DNA of 64,000 bases from Gammaproteobacteria bacterium UBA2675 (GTDB taxonomy: Bacteria > Pseudomonadota > Gammaproteobacteria > Pseudomonadales > Pseudohongiellaceae), in the NCBI GenBank assembly GCA_002354805.1, contig DEMH01000001.1:1-64000 (forward strand), written 5' to 3'. The position numbers were made by a program, and so were the translations under genes. Below the pieces are notes generated by a model that had not been told where the DNA came from, made no database searches, and worked only from the letters and a program-made list of their open reading frames with translations. Each line of letters begins with the position of its first letter. The stretch's first letter is position 1. Shown in pieces: positions 54,633 to 63,864 of the stretch.

Positions 54633-54911
54633 TCAACCTCCACTCAAGGCACCCACAATCTGTATGCGACCACCATCCGGCACGGGCACAGTCAGATCAT
54701 GAACCAGCGTTTCGCCGACGAACATGGCAATGTGCCGGCGGATACGCTGATGTTCGTCTACCACTCTGAATCTCAGGCCCGGGAATTTCGATTCCAGCGC
54801 ATCCAGAACGCCTGCCAGTGTCACGGTGTTGACCGGCAGGCTCAAGACCAGGTGACGCTGAGCACCGGTATAGTCATCCAGCTGACTGGGCAAGGTGACT
54901 GTGATGTCCAT
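54633..54911 (-). CDS. MoaD/ThiS-family small sulfur-carrier-like protein
   Basis: A 92-aa beta-grasp protein ending in the GG motif (ALSGG) required for C-terminal activation as a sulfur carrier. LPVNTVTLAGVLDALESKFPG and IAMFVGET are family-like. Its start overlaps the BNR gene stop by 1 base (TAATG). No E1-like partner is nearby, so its activation enzyme is unknown. It is not the molybdopterin MoaD by context. Confidence 0.8.
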   Translation of the reverse strand: MDITVTLPSQLDDYTGAQRHLVLSLPVNTVTLAGVLDALESKFPGLRFRVVDEHQRIRRHIAMFVGETLVHDLTVPVPDGGRIQIVGALSGG

Positions 54912-56068
54912 TACTCAGCCCGCTCAGCCACTTCTACTGAATAAATCTGTGGCAGATCCATGGCCAGCCCCTGCCAGGAGTCGCCACCATCAAAGCTGCC
55001 CCAGATCTGGCCGTTGGTGGTCCCCAGATATACGCCCGTCTGATCATGTGAATCTACTGCCATACACTGACGTTTGACCGTCCACCAGGCCTGAGAAGCG
55101 GGAAAGCCTTGGTCCAGCCGCTGCCAGCTCATGCCGCCATCGTGACTGCGATACACCGCAGGCTTGCCCTGAGGGCTGGTGCGTGGCCACTGTCCCGAGC
55201 CATCCATCGGGAAAACCCAGATGGTGTCCGGATCACGTGGATGCACCAGCATGGGAAAGCCGATATCACCGACCTCGGCGGGCATGTTTTTGCCGATACG
55301 CAGCCAGGTATCGCCCTTGTCACGATCCATGCGATAGATACCACAGTGGTTCTGATGGTACAGACGGTTTGAGTAGACAGGATGCATTACCACACAGTGT
55401 GGATCGTGACCGTACTCATATTCGCTGCCATCTTCTTTAGGTGGATAAAAATCCGTGGCAACGCCTTTGTTAAGGGGCCGCCAGGTACCACCTTCATCAT
55501 GGCTTTCAAAGATGCCACCGCTGGACATGCCAATCAGCAGGTGTCGCGCGTCAGCCGAGTCCACTATAACTGAATGCAGTTTCGGACCATCCGGTGTGCC
55601 GTCCTTGTCACCGCCGCGCCAGTCCACAAATTCAGCCAGGTGGTTCAGCCCAACCACCTCCTGCCAGCTCATTCCGCCATCATCGGACCGGAACAGGCCC
55701 TGGGGAGAGGTGCCGGCATACCACACATCAGGCTGACTGGCGTGTCCCGGCGTCAACCAGAAGACATGATCCACGGCCCGCGCTATTGACCCTACTGGGG
55801 TAAACGCCGGCGGCTGCGTCGACTCCTGCCAGGTCTTGCCTGCATCTGTGGACACAAATACAGACGGCCCCAGATGCCCACTGCCCACGGCCATGAGCTG
55901 ATAACCCGGCCGGCGCGGATCCTCCACGTAGTGGCTGACCACCGCCCCCAGATGCAGAGGCCCGGTCAATTGTCGCAGCTGCCTGTCCCTGCCCAGCGTC
56001 AGGCGCCACGCCCCCTTTTTTGTACCGATCAGCAGTGTTGTTGCTGCCTGCTCCCTGTTTTTATTCAT
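54911..56068 (-). CDS. BNR/VPS10-like beta-propeller protein (sialidase fold)
   Basis: A 385-aa protein with repeated Asp-box/BNR units: STDAGKTW, SDDGGMSW, SHDEGGTW, SHDGGMSW and SFDGGDSW. This predicts a six-bladed propeller similar to sialidase or photosystem-assembly Ycf48-type folds. No signal peptide, so cytoplasmic. Translationally coupled to the MoaD/ThiS-like gene. Enzymatic activity not implied. Confidence 0.8.
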   Translation of the reverse strand: MNKNREQAATTLLIGTKKGAWRLTLGRDRQLRQLTGPLHLGAVVSHYVEDPRRPGYQLMAVGSGHLGPSVFVSTDAGKTWQESTQPPAFTPVGSIARAVDHVFWLTPGHASQPDVWYAGTSPQGLFRSDDGGMSWQEVVGLNHLAEFVDWRGGDKDGTPDGPKLHSVIVDSADARHLLIGMSSGGIFESHDEGGTWRPLNKGVATDFYPPKEDGSEYEYGHDPHCVVMHPVYSNRLYHQNHCGIYRMDRDKGDTWLRIGKNMPAEVGDIGFPMLVHPRDPDTIWVFPMDGSGQWPRTSPQGKPAVYRSHDGGMSWQRLDQGFPASQAWWTVKRQCMAVDSHDQTGVYLGTTNGQIWGSFDGGDSWQGLAMDLPQIYSVEVAERAE

Positions 56069-56158
56069 GTCTGATGTCCTTTGCCGCGCTGAAATTGAAG
56101 GATTCCAAACGATCAGTCGTTACAGTTTGACCGCTTTCGACACAGATTGAAGAAAAAA

Positions 56159-56188
56159 TTGACTCTGTCAAAAAACATGGTTTATGCT
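56159..56188 (+). promoter_or_regulatory. Candidate sigma-70 promoter for the TonB receptor
   Basis: TTGACT (56159-56164), 18-base spacer, TATGCT (56183-56188). Would give a leader of about 380 bases. Confidence 0.5.
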
Positions 56189-56226
56189 TCGAGCGATCGA
56201 TCGCACAGATTTTGATTGCAAAACTT

Positions 56227-56262
56227 TTTGTTTCAAAACATAGTGTTACAAAAAGAAACAAA
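56227..56262 (+). repeat. Inverted repeat, possible operator
   Basis: TTTGTTTC (56227-56234) and GAAACAAA (56255-56262), separated by 20 bases, downstream of the candidate promoter. Possible regulator half-sites two turns of helix apart; not matched to a known regulator. Confidence 0.4.
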
Positions 56263-56572
56263 CTGATCATTCTGTGGAGATTGGTAACACTTCTCGAGCA
56301 GTACCTGCCGTGGGAAGTGTGACAATTCAGATCCGCCAGACGCATAACAACAACAAACAGAAACTGCAAAAGCAACAACGTGAAGAGGGCTGACAAAGGC
56401 CCCTGTAGGCACTGGCTATTTCTATGGCCGGGAGTGATAGAGCCGAGCATTGCTATTACCTCAAGCAAACGGGGTACTGCGTTCCAGTTCTTATCTGTTT
56501 GTGTGTCCGTTACACGTTTACAGGTGGAAACTTAACTGCAGTAAATAATAAGTACTAAGGGGGGGAAACCCG

Positions 56573-59500
56573 ATGAAACTGAAAGAACTGTACCGGTGTA
56601 TAGCATGCGCCTCACTGGTGGCACCAACCCTGGTGTTCGCACAGCAGGGCTCCGAGCCGGCAATTGAAGAAGTCGTAGTTACCGGTTCCTTGATCCGTGG
56701 CACGCCCGTTGATGCCGCACTTCCCGTAGAAGTTTACTCTCAGGACGATCTGGCTCTGTCCGGCTCGCCTTCTGCACTGGACTTCGCCAAGAGCCTGAGT
56801 ATCTCCGGTGCTACCACTGGTGAATCCTACTACTTCGGTGGTGCTGGCCTGACTGGTAGCGTCCAGTACAACCTGCGCGGTATCGGCTCCGACAAAACAC
56901 TGTCACTCTTCAACGGCCGCCGCGTCACCCAGAACACCTCTGTTATTCCATCAATCGCCCTGCAGCGCACCGAAATCCTGAAGGACGGCGCGGCTGTAAC
57001 TTACGGTGCGGACGCCACAGGTGGTGTTGTTAACTTTATCAGCCGCGACAGCTTTGAAGGCATTGAAATCCAGTCTTCCTACAAAGCGATCGACGGCTCT
57101 GATGGCGACTGGAATGTCGGCATCGTAGGTGGCTTCAGTGGCGACGTGACTGACGTTGTCTGGGCTGCTTCCTGGGATCACCGCTCTCTGCTGAATGCCG
57201 ACGAGCGTCCTTTCACCGATCTGCCTTACGGCGTCAACCCGGCTCCCTGGTCAACACTGACTAACCTGGCTGGCTGGCTGCCACGTGGCACCTTGCCGAG
57301 CTCGCAGGTTTATAACCCTGCCTCCTCCAATGGTGCAGGCGACTGGGGCAACCCGGTTGGCGGCGTGATTTCTGACTTCACCCAGGAGTCCTGTGAAGCC
57401 GTCGGCGGCGTATACGTCAACAGCTTTACCTGTGCCTACAACTACATTCCTTACTACAACGTAGTATCAGAGAATGATATTTATCGCCTGTTTGGCCAAG
57501 TAACTACACAGGTTACTGACCAAATGGAGTTCTATGCACGCGCAGCCTACTCCATGGTGGACACACCAGCTCAGTACGGCTCTCCCTCGCAGCCCGTAAT
57601 TCGCGGACCTGCCATTCACGGCGGCGCGACCTACCAGCTGTACGTACCGAAGAACAACCCGTTTGTGCAGGATTTTGCAACTCGTACCGGTTACATCAAT
57701 AACCCTGCGTGGGCGGTAACCCAGGGCTTTACGCCCATCACTTACCGTGCGTTTGCTCACGGTGGTCTGGACACATTCGCGGAAGATGGCAAGTACTCCA
57801 CACCCAGCAAAATCCGCAACAAGTTCACCCACCTGGTTGCCGGTTTTGAAGGTGAGTTCGACAACGGCATCACTTACGACATCGCTACCACTTACAACCA
57901 GTCCAACCTGTACGCCGACAGCCCCGACATGATGCTGTACAACGTTCAGGAAGCATTGAACGGTTTTGGCGGCCCAAACTGTAACGTACCCGACCTGAAC
58001 CCGAACCGTTTCGGCACTCAGAACGATGCGCTGGCAGGATCTGCTGGCTGTAGCTGGTACAATCCCTTCGCGTCCAACTTTGCCAGTCAGCCCGTGTATG
58101 GCCTGGCCAACCCAAGCTATGTACCGGGTGCAGAGAACCCGGACGAGCTGATCGAGTGGCTGTTCAACCCACGCGCTACTCGCGACGTAAACTGGAACCT
58201 GACCTTTGACGCCGTATTCAGCGGCGAGACACCACTGGAACTGCCAGGCGGTATCGTAGGCTGGGCGGCTGGTGCACAGTTCCGTACCACCGAGAACCAG
58301 GAAATCGTAACAGACCCGCTGTATAACGGCTCACGTCCGTGTCAGAACCCGGCCACAGACGGCCAGGTACCTCGTGATCCTTCCGACCCGCTGTACAATG
58401 GCTGTACGCCCGACGAACCCGGTCCGTTCCAGTTCTTCTCAACCAACCCGGCTGACTTCAGCACTCAGGATCAGACTTCCGTATTCGGTGAATTGAGCCT
58501 GCCTGTGCTGGATAACGTGTTCCTGTCAGCAGCTGCGCGTTACGAAGAGTTCTCTGGCGGCCTGGATTCAACGGTTTACAAGGTCTCTGGCCAGTGGAAC
58601 ATCACTGACAACATGTCAGTTCGTGGTTCTTATGGTACCAACTACCAGGCACCAGGAGCCGATATCATTCCAGGTGAATTTGCCAGCGGCACTGCCAGCT
58701 ACACCGTCGCCGGTGGTAACTGGCGTGGTGCACAGACCGTAACCCGCTCTGACATCGTTCCAGAAGAAGCCACTGTCTGGAGTTCAGGCTTCATCTGGCA
58801 ATCTGAAGGCTTCACAGCTGGCAGCGACTTCCGTTTCATCATTGACTACTTCAATATTGAAACGGAAAACGAGCTGGGCCTGCTGGCTTCAGTTAACCAG
58901 ATCGCGTCCTCAGTGTTCAGCATTTCGCCAAGCGGCTCAGGTGCTGTACCGACTAATGGTAGCGCGCTGGCTGACTGTTCACACCCGCTGGTTGGTCGTG
59001 TGACCTTCAACGGCCAGTGTGTGCAGGGCGTAACAACTGCCGCTGACTTCTCCGAAATCCGTACAGATTTTGGTAACGGTCCTGGCCAGCTGACAGCTGG
59101 TTTCGACATCCAGACCACCTACGGCTTCCCGGCGTTCTCAGGCGACGTTACACTGAGTGCGACTGCCACCAAAATCAACAAGTTCCAGTACACTGAAACA
59201 ACTCTGGACGGCTTCTTGATTGAACCAGGTGCAGATCGACTGGGCTTCCTGAACTTCGCAACTGTTGCAAACGCTGTTTCCGAATGGCGCGGCAACCTGA
59301 CGGCGAACTATGCTCAGGGCGACCATAACTTCCGCCTGCAGGCTCTGTACATCAAAGGCGTGAAGGATGACCGTTACTTCAACGCTGACGGCAGCCGCGT
59401 TGGTGATGCTGCTCTGACACCGGCTGGTCGCCAGATTGGCAGCACTGCTGCATACGGCCCAAGCCTGTACGGTGTATACGGTGAAGACTGGATCTCTGTA

Positions 59501-59671
59501 GATTTCCACTACACCCTGGACCTGCTGGACTGGGATGCAACCCTGTCAGCTTCTGTTGAGAACATCGCGGACGAAATGCCGCCAGCGTCTCGCCAGGAAC
59601 TGGGTTACGACCCACGTATCGGCAACCCGCTGGGCCGCACCTTCCAGGTTGGTGTGACCAAGCGCTTCTAA
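56573..59671 (+). CDS. Large TonB-dependent receptor
   Basis: A 1032-aa outer-membrane receptor. Signal peptide to about residue 23, TonB-box-like EEVVVTGSLIRG at about 30-41, plug domain to about 170 with LRGIGSDKTLSLFNGRR, then a barrel closing in GRTFQVGVTKRF. The TGSLIRG start places it with oligosaccharide/peptide-type receptors of marine Proteobacteria rather than heme receptors. Codons are strongly biased by eye (CTG, AAC, GGT, CGT) compared with neighbours, suggesting high expression. An AAGGGGGGG ribosome site and a strong terminator flank it. Substrate unknown. Confidence 0.93.
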   Translation: MKLKELYRCIACASLVAPTLVFAQQGSEPAIEEVVVTGSLIRGTPVDAALPVEVYSQDDLALSGSPSALDFAKSLSISGATTGESYYFGGAGLTGSVQYNLRGIGSDKTLSLFNGRRVTQNTSVIPSIALQRTEILKDGAAVTYGADATGGVVNFISRDSFEGIEIQSSYKAIDGSDGDWNVGIVGGFSGDVTDVVWAASWDHRSLLNADERPFTDLPYGVNPAPWSTLTNLAGWLPRGTLPSSQVYNPASSNGAGDWGNPVGGVISDFTQESCEAVGGVYVNSFTCAYNYIPYYNVVSENDIYRLFGQVTTQVTDQMEFYARAAYSMVDTPAQYGSPSQPVIRGPAIHGGATYQLYVPKNNPFVQDFATRTGYINNPAWAVTQGFTPITYRAFAHGGLDTFAEDGKYSTPSKIRNKFTHLVAGFEGEFDNGITYDIATTYNQSNLYADSPDMMLYNVQEALNGFGGPNCNVPDLNPNRFGTQNDALAGSAGCSWYNPFASNFASQPVYGLANPSYVPGAENPDELIEWLFNPRATRDVNWNLTFDAVFSGETPLELPGGIVGWAAGAQFRTTENQEIVTDPLYNGSRPCQNPATDGQVPRDPSDPLYNGCTPDEPGPFQFFSTNPADFSTQDQTSVFGELSLPVLDNVFLSAAARYEEFSGGLDSTVYKVSGQWNITDNMSVRGSYGTNYQAPGADIIPGEFASGTASYTVAGGNWRGAQTVTRSDIVPEEATVWSSGFIWQSEGFTAGSDFRFIIDYFNIETENELGLLASVNQIASSVFSISPSGSGAVPTNGSALADCSHPLVGRVTFNGQCVQGVTTAADFSEIRTDFGNGPGQLTAGFDIQTTYGFPAFSGDVTLSATATKINKFQYTETTLDGFLIEPGADRLGFLNFATVANAVSEWRGNLTANYAQGDHNFRLQALYIKGVKDDRYFNADGSRVGDAALTPAGRQIGSTAAYGPSLYGVYGEDWISVDFHYTLDLLDWDATLSASVENIADEMPPASRQELGYDPRIGNPLGRTFQVGVTKRF

Positions 59672-59710
59672 TGAGTACTGCCCTCACGGGCAGTCTTGTT
59701 GGATAAAAAA

Positions 59711-59740
59711 AAGCCCCGCTCGTGAGAGTGGGGCTTTTTT
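59711..59740 (+). terminator. Rho-independent terminator of the TonB receptor
   Basis: AAGCCCCGCTC (59711-59721), loop GTGA, GAGTGGGGCTT (59726-59736), then a T run to 59740. One G-U pair in the stem. A run of A on the other side could make it bidirectional. Confidence 0.92.
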
Positions 59741-59840
59741 GTTATTGAAGTCAGCGTTCTCCTGCTTTTTCGACTACTATTGGATTAGACGATTTAAAAA
59801 CTCGGACTTGATTCGGCGCAACACAGCAAGGAGACGCAAC

Positions 59841-60206
59841 ATGACACTACCCCGTCATTTACTAAGCAGCCTGCTGCTGTTGGCAGCTCTATCGCTGACC
59901 GCATTGAGTCATGCCCAGGCGCCCGCCGATACTGCGCCCGCCACGGACAATCCGCCCCAACGCCCGGTGTTTGTATCGCGAGACCCTGATGAGCTCAGGG
60001 AACGTGCCGTAAACTTTCTTATGTCTGCCTCAGCGGGGGAGTCAGGCACTTCAAGAGGCAGTTCGGTGCCAACTCGCGGAGGTACTTTGTTCGTCCAGCA
60101 GCTGGCTTATGACCTTGCCGGCATGACCAGCAGCGAAATTGCTAGTCTGGCTTATGAAGTCTCTGATATCCGCGAGTTTTTCCAAGCGCAGCAGGCGGCC
60201 GACTAA
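59841..60206 (+). CDS. Small secreted protein of unknown function
   Basis: A 121-aa exported protein (signal peptide ending SHAQA-P) with a Pro/Ala-rich linker, then FVSRDPDELRERAVNFLMSASA and a helical C-terminus. ATG 59841 has AAGGAG 7 bases upstream; the longer frame from 59739 would start inside the terminator's T run. No domain recognised. Stands between the TonB receptor and a convergent glucosaminidase gene. Confidence 0.6.
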   Translation: MTLPRHLLSSLLLLAALSLTALSHAQAPADTAPATDNPPQRPVFVSRDPDELRERAVNFLMSASAGESGTSRGSSVPTRGGTLFVQQLAYDLAGMTSSEIASLAYEVSDIREFFQAQQAAD

Positions 60207-60239
60207 GTAGTACCCCAAGCTGTCAGCCAACAGGCTGCC

Positions 60240-61091
60240 TCAGTTCTCGGTAGCAGTAGCCGGCTCCAGCGTCTCATCCAGCTCATCCAGTTCATTAAAG
60301 CGGATCATCTCGCTCAGCTCATCAATATAGGCCTCACCGCGCTCCGAGTAACGATCCAGATCGCCAACCAGTTCCAGGCCGCTGACCAGCCGGTCGTTCT
60401 CGCGCAATGCTTCACGGCGTCGACGCAGCTCCAGGTAGGCCTCGTGACTGTTGAGGTTGTGGATGTAACGCTGCACCGAATGCAGTGGCGAATCAAAGGC
60501 AGCCACCTCATGCTGGGCACCGGCTGGCCTGTCTTCCGGCACCAGACCGCAGCCAGCCACAAAACACCAGTGTCCAAAATAGTTGTTTCCTTCAACAGCA
60601 AAGCGGGAACCACCCCAGGCGCTTTCGTTGGCTGCCTGGGCCAGGGCCAGTGACGGGGGCACGATGTCCACTCTGCGAATCAGCACTTCCCAGTCTTCGT
60701 CGGAGGCCAGGTCAAACTCGGTTATTTCGTATTCCTCAGCGAGTTGCTGCAGCCACATTCGCTGCCAGAACATCAATGAACCTCGTCGCTCACTGAGCGC
60801 CAGCAGACGCTCTCGTTGTTCCAGAATCTGTTGATTACGAAGCGTGACCAGCGGCAAAAAGTACTCAAAGAACATCTGCTTGCGCTGTTCGGTATCGGTG
60901 TACATGGAAAAATCGGGCGGCGCCGGAATGGCCGCCGAGGGCAGTGTGCGCCAGCCGGTGACAATCAGGACGACGGCCGCGACTGTCAGCACCAGTGCAT
61001 TAACACGACGCTCGTTACTCGGCACAACGACGCCTGAGCTCTGCTGAGGTTCTGCGCTTGCTTTATGCCCGTGTTCGTTCTGGTCGCTCAT
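60240..61091 (-). CDS. Bax-like glucosaminidase-domain protein
   Basis: A 283-aa protein with one helix (about 30-48) and a glucosaminidase/FlgJ-like lysozyme domain at about 130-250. Candidate catalytic Glu lies in AANESAWGGSRFA, followed by GNNYFGHWCF and the SVQRYIHNLNSHEAY helix, as in E. coli Bax. It probably cleaves peptidoglycan glycan strands from the inner-membrane side of the periplasm. ATG 61091 or GTG 61100 may be the start. Confidence 0.87.
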   Translation of the reverse strand: MSDQNEHGHKASAEPQQSSGVVVPSNERRVNALVLTVAAVVLIVTGWRTLPSAAIPAPPDFSMYTDTEQRKQMFFEYFLPLVTLRNQQILEQRERLLALSERRGSLMFWQRMWLQQLAEEYEITEFDLASDEDWEVLIRRVDIVPPSLALAQAANESAWGGSRFAVEGNNYFGHWCFVAGCGLVPEDRPAGAQHEVAAFDSPLHSVQRYIHNLNSHEAYLELRRRREALRENDRLVSGLELVGDLDRYSERGEAYIDELSEMIRFNELDELDETLEPATATEN

Positions 61092-61182
61092 ATGATCCAC
61101 AATAGTCCGATTGCTCCCTACTACTGAACATACGCATCAGCATACCCGGTCGGATCGTTACAAGTCCATGCCACTGCAACGC

Positions 61183-61211
61183 TTGCTGTCAATCCGGTCA
61201 CAGCGTATATT
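61183..61211 (+). promoter_or_regulatory. Promoter of the ars operon
   Basis: TTGCTG (61183-61188), 17-base spacer, TATATT (61206-61211). The -10 overlaps the palindromic operator, as expected for ArsR repression. Confidence 0.65.
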
Positions 61212-61226
61212 CGTTTTAACGAATAT
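61207..61226 (+). promoter_or_regulatory. ArsR operator palindrome
   Basis: ATATTCGTT TT AACGAATAT, a perfect 9-bp inverted repeat covering the -10 region. A third half-site AACGAAT lies at 61234-61240, just before the arsR start. Typical ArsR/SmtB site. Confidence 0.82.
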
Positions 61227-61240
61227 TCAGAGAAACGAAT

Positions 61241-61639
61241 GTGGCCGCACAATATTCCGCACCCTCGGCACTCGACTTTTTCAAGGCCGTCGCCGATGAA
61301 ACACGACTGCTGAGCCTGCTGATGATCGAGCAGGCCGGTGAACTGTGCGTCTGTGAGCTGATGGCAGCACTGGAGCTACCGCAACCCAAAATTTCGAGAC
61401 ACCTGGCGCAGCTACGCAAAACCGGTCTCGTCAGCGATCGGCGAGACGGGCAGTGGGTGTACTACCGTCTTCATCCGGCCCTGGCTGACTGGATGAAAGC
61501 CACACTGTCAAACGCCAGACATCATGCCCGCGGCACTATCGCCAGACCCATACAACGCCTGCAGGCAATGGATCGGCGCACAGCCTCTCTATCCTGCGCC
61601 TCCACCCGCCCGCTACCGACCACAGGAAGCAACTCATGA
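61241..61639 (+). CDS. arsR: Arsenic-responsive repressor ArsR
   Basis: ArsR/SmtB winged-helix repressor, 132 aa, released from DNA by As(III). The inducer-binding ELCVCEL pair of cysteines is at about 32-34, next to the QPKISRHLAQLRKTGLV recognition helix. The C-terminus extends about 20 residues beyond typical members. GTG 61241 start. Stop overlaps the GAPDH start as ATGA. Confidence 0.93.
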   Translation: MAAQYSAPSALDFFKAVADETRLLSLLMIEQAGELCVCELMAALELPQPKISRHLAQLRKTGLVSDRRDGQWVYYRLHPALADWMKATLSNARHHARGTIARPIQRLQAMDRRTASLSCASTRPLPTTGSNS

Positions 61640-62652
61640 GTATCAAGATTGGTATCAACGGCTTTGGACGCATCGGCCGTCTCGCCACCCGAGTATTACT
61701 TGAACATCCTCAGGCGAGCATCGTGCAAATAAATGACCCGGGCGGTGATACCGTAACCCTGGCGCACCTGCTGCAATTTGACTCGGTGCACGGTCGCTAT
61801 ACACATGACTGCCAGGCAAATGGCGACACAATTCTTGTCAAGGATCAGCGCATCAAGGTCAGCCATAACACCGCCATTGCAGACACCGACTGGTCGGGCT
61901 GTGATCTGGTAATTGAAGCCTCGGGCCGGATGAAAACCAGATCCGTTTTGCAGGCCTACCTGGATCAGGGTGTAAAGCGGGTGGTGGTCTCGGCCCCTGT
62001 CAAAGAGGACGGTGTGCTGAACATCGTAATGGGGGTCAATGACGATCTGTACGATCCCGCCCGGCACCCCATTGTCACGGCAGCGTCCTGCACCACCAAC
62101 TGCCTGGCACCGGTGGTCAAAGTGATTCATGAAAGCCTGGGTATCAAACATGGTTCAATGACCACCATTCACAGCATCACCAACACCCAGACCATTCTGG
62201 ATGCGCCACACAAGGATTTGCGACGGGCGCGCGCCTGCGGCGAAAGCCTGATCCCGACGACAACAGGATCGGCGACAGCGATCACTCACATTTTTCCCGA
62301 GCTAAAAGGCAGGCTGAACGGCCATGCGATTCGGGTGCCGCTGGCCAATGCCTCGCTGACCGACTGTGTGTTTGAAGTTGACAAACCGACCACCGCAGAA
62401 GCGGTCAATGCCCTCCTTAAACAGGCGGCAGAAACGGATCTGCAAGGAATTCTGGGATACGAGGAACGTCCCCTCGTTTCCATCGATTACCGTACCGATC
62501 CACGCTCAAGCATCATCGATGCACTCAGCACGATGGTCGTGAATGACACCCAGGTCAAAATCTACGCCTGGTATGACAACGAGTGGGGTTATGCCAATCG
62601 CACAGCGGAACTGGCGCTAAAGATCGGAACGCTGGACCAACAGAACGGATAA
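61636..62652 (+). CDS. ArsJ-associated glyceraldehyde-3-phosphate dehydrogenase
   Basis: A 338-aa type I GAPDH with NAD motif GINGFGRIGRLA at the N-terminus and catalytic Cys152 in SCTTNCLAP. In arsR-gapdh-arsJ operons this enzyme uses arsenate in place of phosphate, making 1-arseno-3-phosphoglycerate for export by ArsJ. It is translationally coupled to arsR and 12 bases before arsJ, so it is the resistance paralogue rather than the glycolytic copy. Confidence 0.94.
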   Translation: MSIKIGINGFGRIGRLATRVLLEHPQASIVQINDPGGDTVTLAHLLQFDSVHGRYTHDCQANGDTILVKDQRIKVSHNTAIADTDWSGCDLVIEASGRMKTRSVLQAYLDQGVKRVVVSAPVKEDGVLNIVMGVNDDLYDPARHPIVTAASCTTNCLAPVVKVIHESLGIKHGSMTTIHSITNTQTILDAPHKDLRRARACGESLIPTTTGSATAITHIFPELKGRLNGHAIRVPLANASLTDCVFEVDKPTTAEAVNALLKQAAETDLQGILGYEERPLVSIDYRTDPRSSIIDALSTMVVNDTQVKIYAWYDNEWGYANRTAELALKIGTLDQQNG

Positions 62653-62664
62653 CTTCCCACGGCG

Positions 62665-63864
62665 ATGCTCAAATCTCTTTCACCCGACGTTCGCCAGTAT
62701 CTGATTGTCACCGGCAACTACTGGGCGTTTACACTGACCGACGGCGCACTGCGCATGCTGGTGGTGCTGCACTTTTATCAGCTGGGTTACTCGCCGCTGG
62801 AAATCGCTCTGCTGTTTCTGTTCTACGAGATTTTTGGTGTAGTCACCAATCTGGTGGGTGGCTGGCTGGGCGCCCGCGCGGGCCTGAATCGCACCATGAA
62901 TATCGGGCTGTTCCTGCAGATTGTGGCATTGGGCATGTTGCTGGTGCCAGCCAGCATGCTGACGGTTGCCTGGGTCATGACCGCCCAGGCGCTATCTGGT
63001 ATCGCCAAGGACCTTAACAAAATGAGCGCCAAAAGCGCTATCAAGCTGCTGGTACCTGCCGAGGCTCACGGCACCCTGTTCCACTGGGTCGCTTTGCTGA
63101 CGGGCTCCAAAAACGCCCTGAAAGGTGCCGGCTTTTTCCTTGGTGGCGTGCTGTTGGCCTGGCTGGGCTTCCAGGGCGCTGTTGGAGCAATGGCCGGCGC
63201 ACTGCTATTGATCTGGTGCCTAAGCCTGATGTTATTAAGGGATGATCTTGGCCGCAGCAGTGCCAAACCGCGTTTTCGTGATGTTTTTTCAAAAAGCCGG
63301 GCCGTCAATGTCCTGTCGGCAGCCAGGTTGTGTCTGTTCGCGGCGCGCGATGTCTGGTTTGTCGTTGCCCTGCCGGTTTATCTGTCGCAGGCACTGGACT
63401 GGTCTTCAAGTCAGACCGGCGGCTTTATGGCGTCGTGGATTATCGCCTATGGCCTGGTTCAGGGACTGACACCCCGCTTCATCCATCAAGATCAGAGTCG
63501 CCCTGTTTCCGGCCGCGCTGCCGTGGGTTGGGCAGTCGCGCTCACGCTGATACCCGCGTTGATTGCATTCGGGCTGACACAGGACTGGCCCGATGGCCCG
63601 GTATTGATTGGTGGCCTGCTGATATTCGGTGTGTTGTTTGCGGTCAACTCCTCACTGCACAGCTATCTGATCGTCAGCTACGCAGACCGGGAGAATGTCT
63701 CAATGGACGTGGGCTTCTACTACATGTCCAATGCCATGGGCAGGTTATTGGGCACTGTGCTGTCTGGCTGGGTATTTCAGGCCTATGGTCTGGGTGCCTG
63801 CCTGCTAATTTCCAGCGTCCTGTTATTGCTCGCCAGCCTGATATCGGTCGCGCTGCCGCGATAA
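62665..63864 (+). CDS. arsJ: Organoarsenical efflux MFS transporter ArsJ
   Basis: A 399-aa major-facilitator protein, about 12 helices, that exports 1-arseno-3-phosphoglycerate, conferring arsenate resistance together with GAPDH. Opening segment YLIVTGNYWAFTLTDGALRMLV and the LNKMSAKSAIKLL loop are characteristic. Identification rests on the fold plus the arsR-gapdh context, which is diagnostic. Confidence 0.92.
   Translation: MLKSLSPDVRQYLIVTGNYWAFTLTDGALRMLVVLHFYQLGYSPLEIALLFLFYEIFGVVTNLVGGWLGARAGLNRTMNIGLFLQIVALGMLLVPASMLTVAWVMTAQALSGIAKDLNKMSAKSAIKLLVPAEAHGTLFHWVALLTGSKNALKGAGFFLGGVLLAWLGFQGAVGAMAGALLLIWCLSLMLLRDDLGRSSAKPRFRDVFSKSRAVNVLSAARLCLFAARDVWFVVALPVYLSQALDWSSSQTGGFMASWIIAYGLVQGLTPRFIHQDQSRPVSGRAAVGWAVALTLIPALIAFGLTQDWPDGPVLIGGLLIFGVLFAVNSSLHSYLIVSYADRENVSMDVGFYYMSNAMGRLLGTVLSGWVFQAYGLGACLLISSVLLLLASLISVALPR

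Larger units (their letters stand above)
56069..56572. other. 504-base intergenic region before the large TonB receptor
   Basis: No convincing gene; a 135-codon minus-strand frame here lacks family features. It holds a good sigma-70 promoter candidate, an 8-bp inverted repeat and a purine-rich ribosome site just before ATG 56573. A long untranslated leader or regulator binding region is plausible. Confidence 0.5.

Noticed and set aside
56061..56468. 135-codon minus-strand frame in the long intergenic region
   Set aside because: Overlaps the candidate promoter and inverted repeat, has no ribosome site, and its translation looks like chance sequence.
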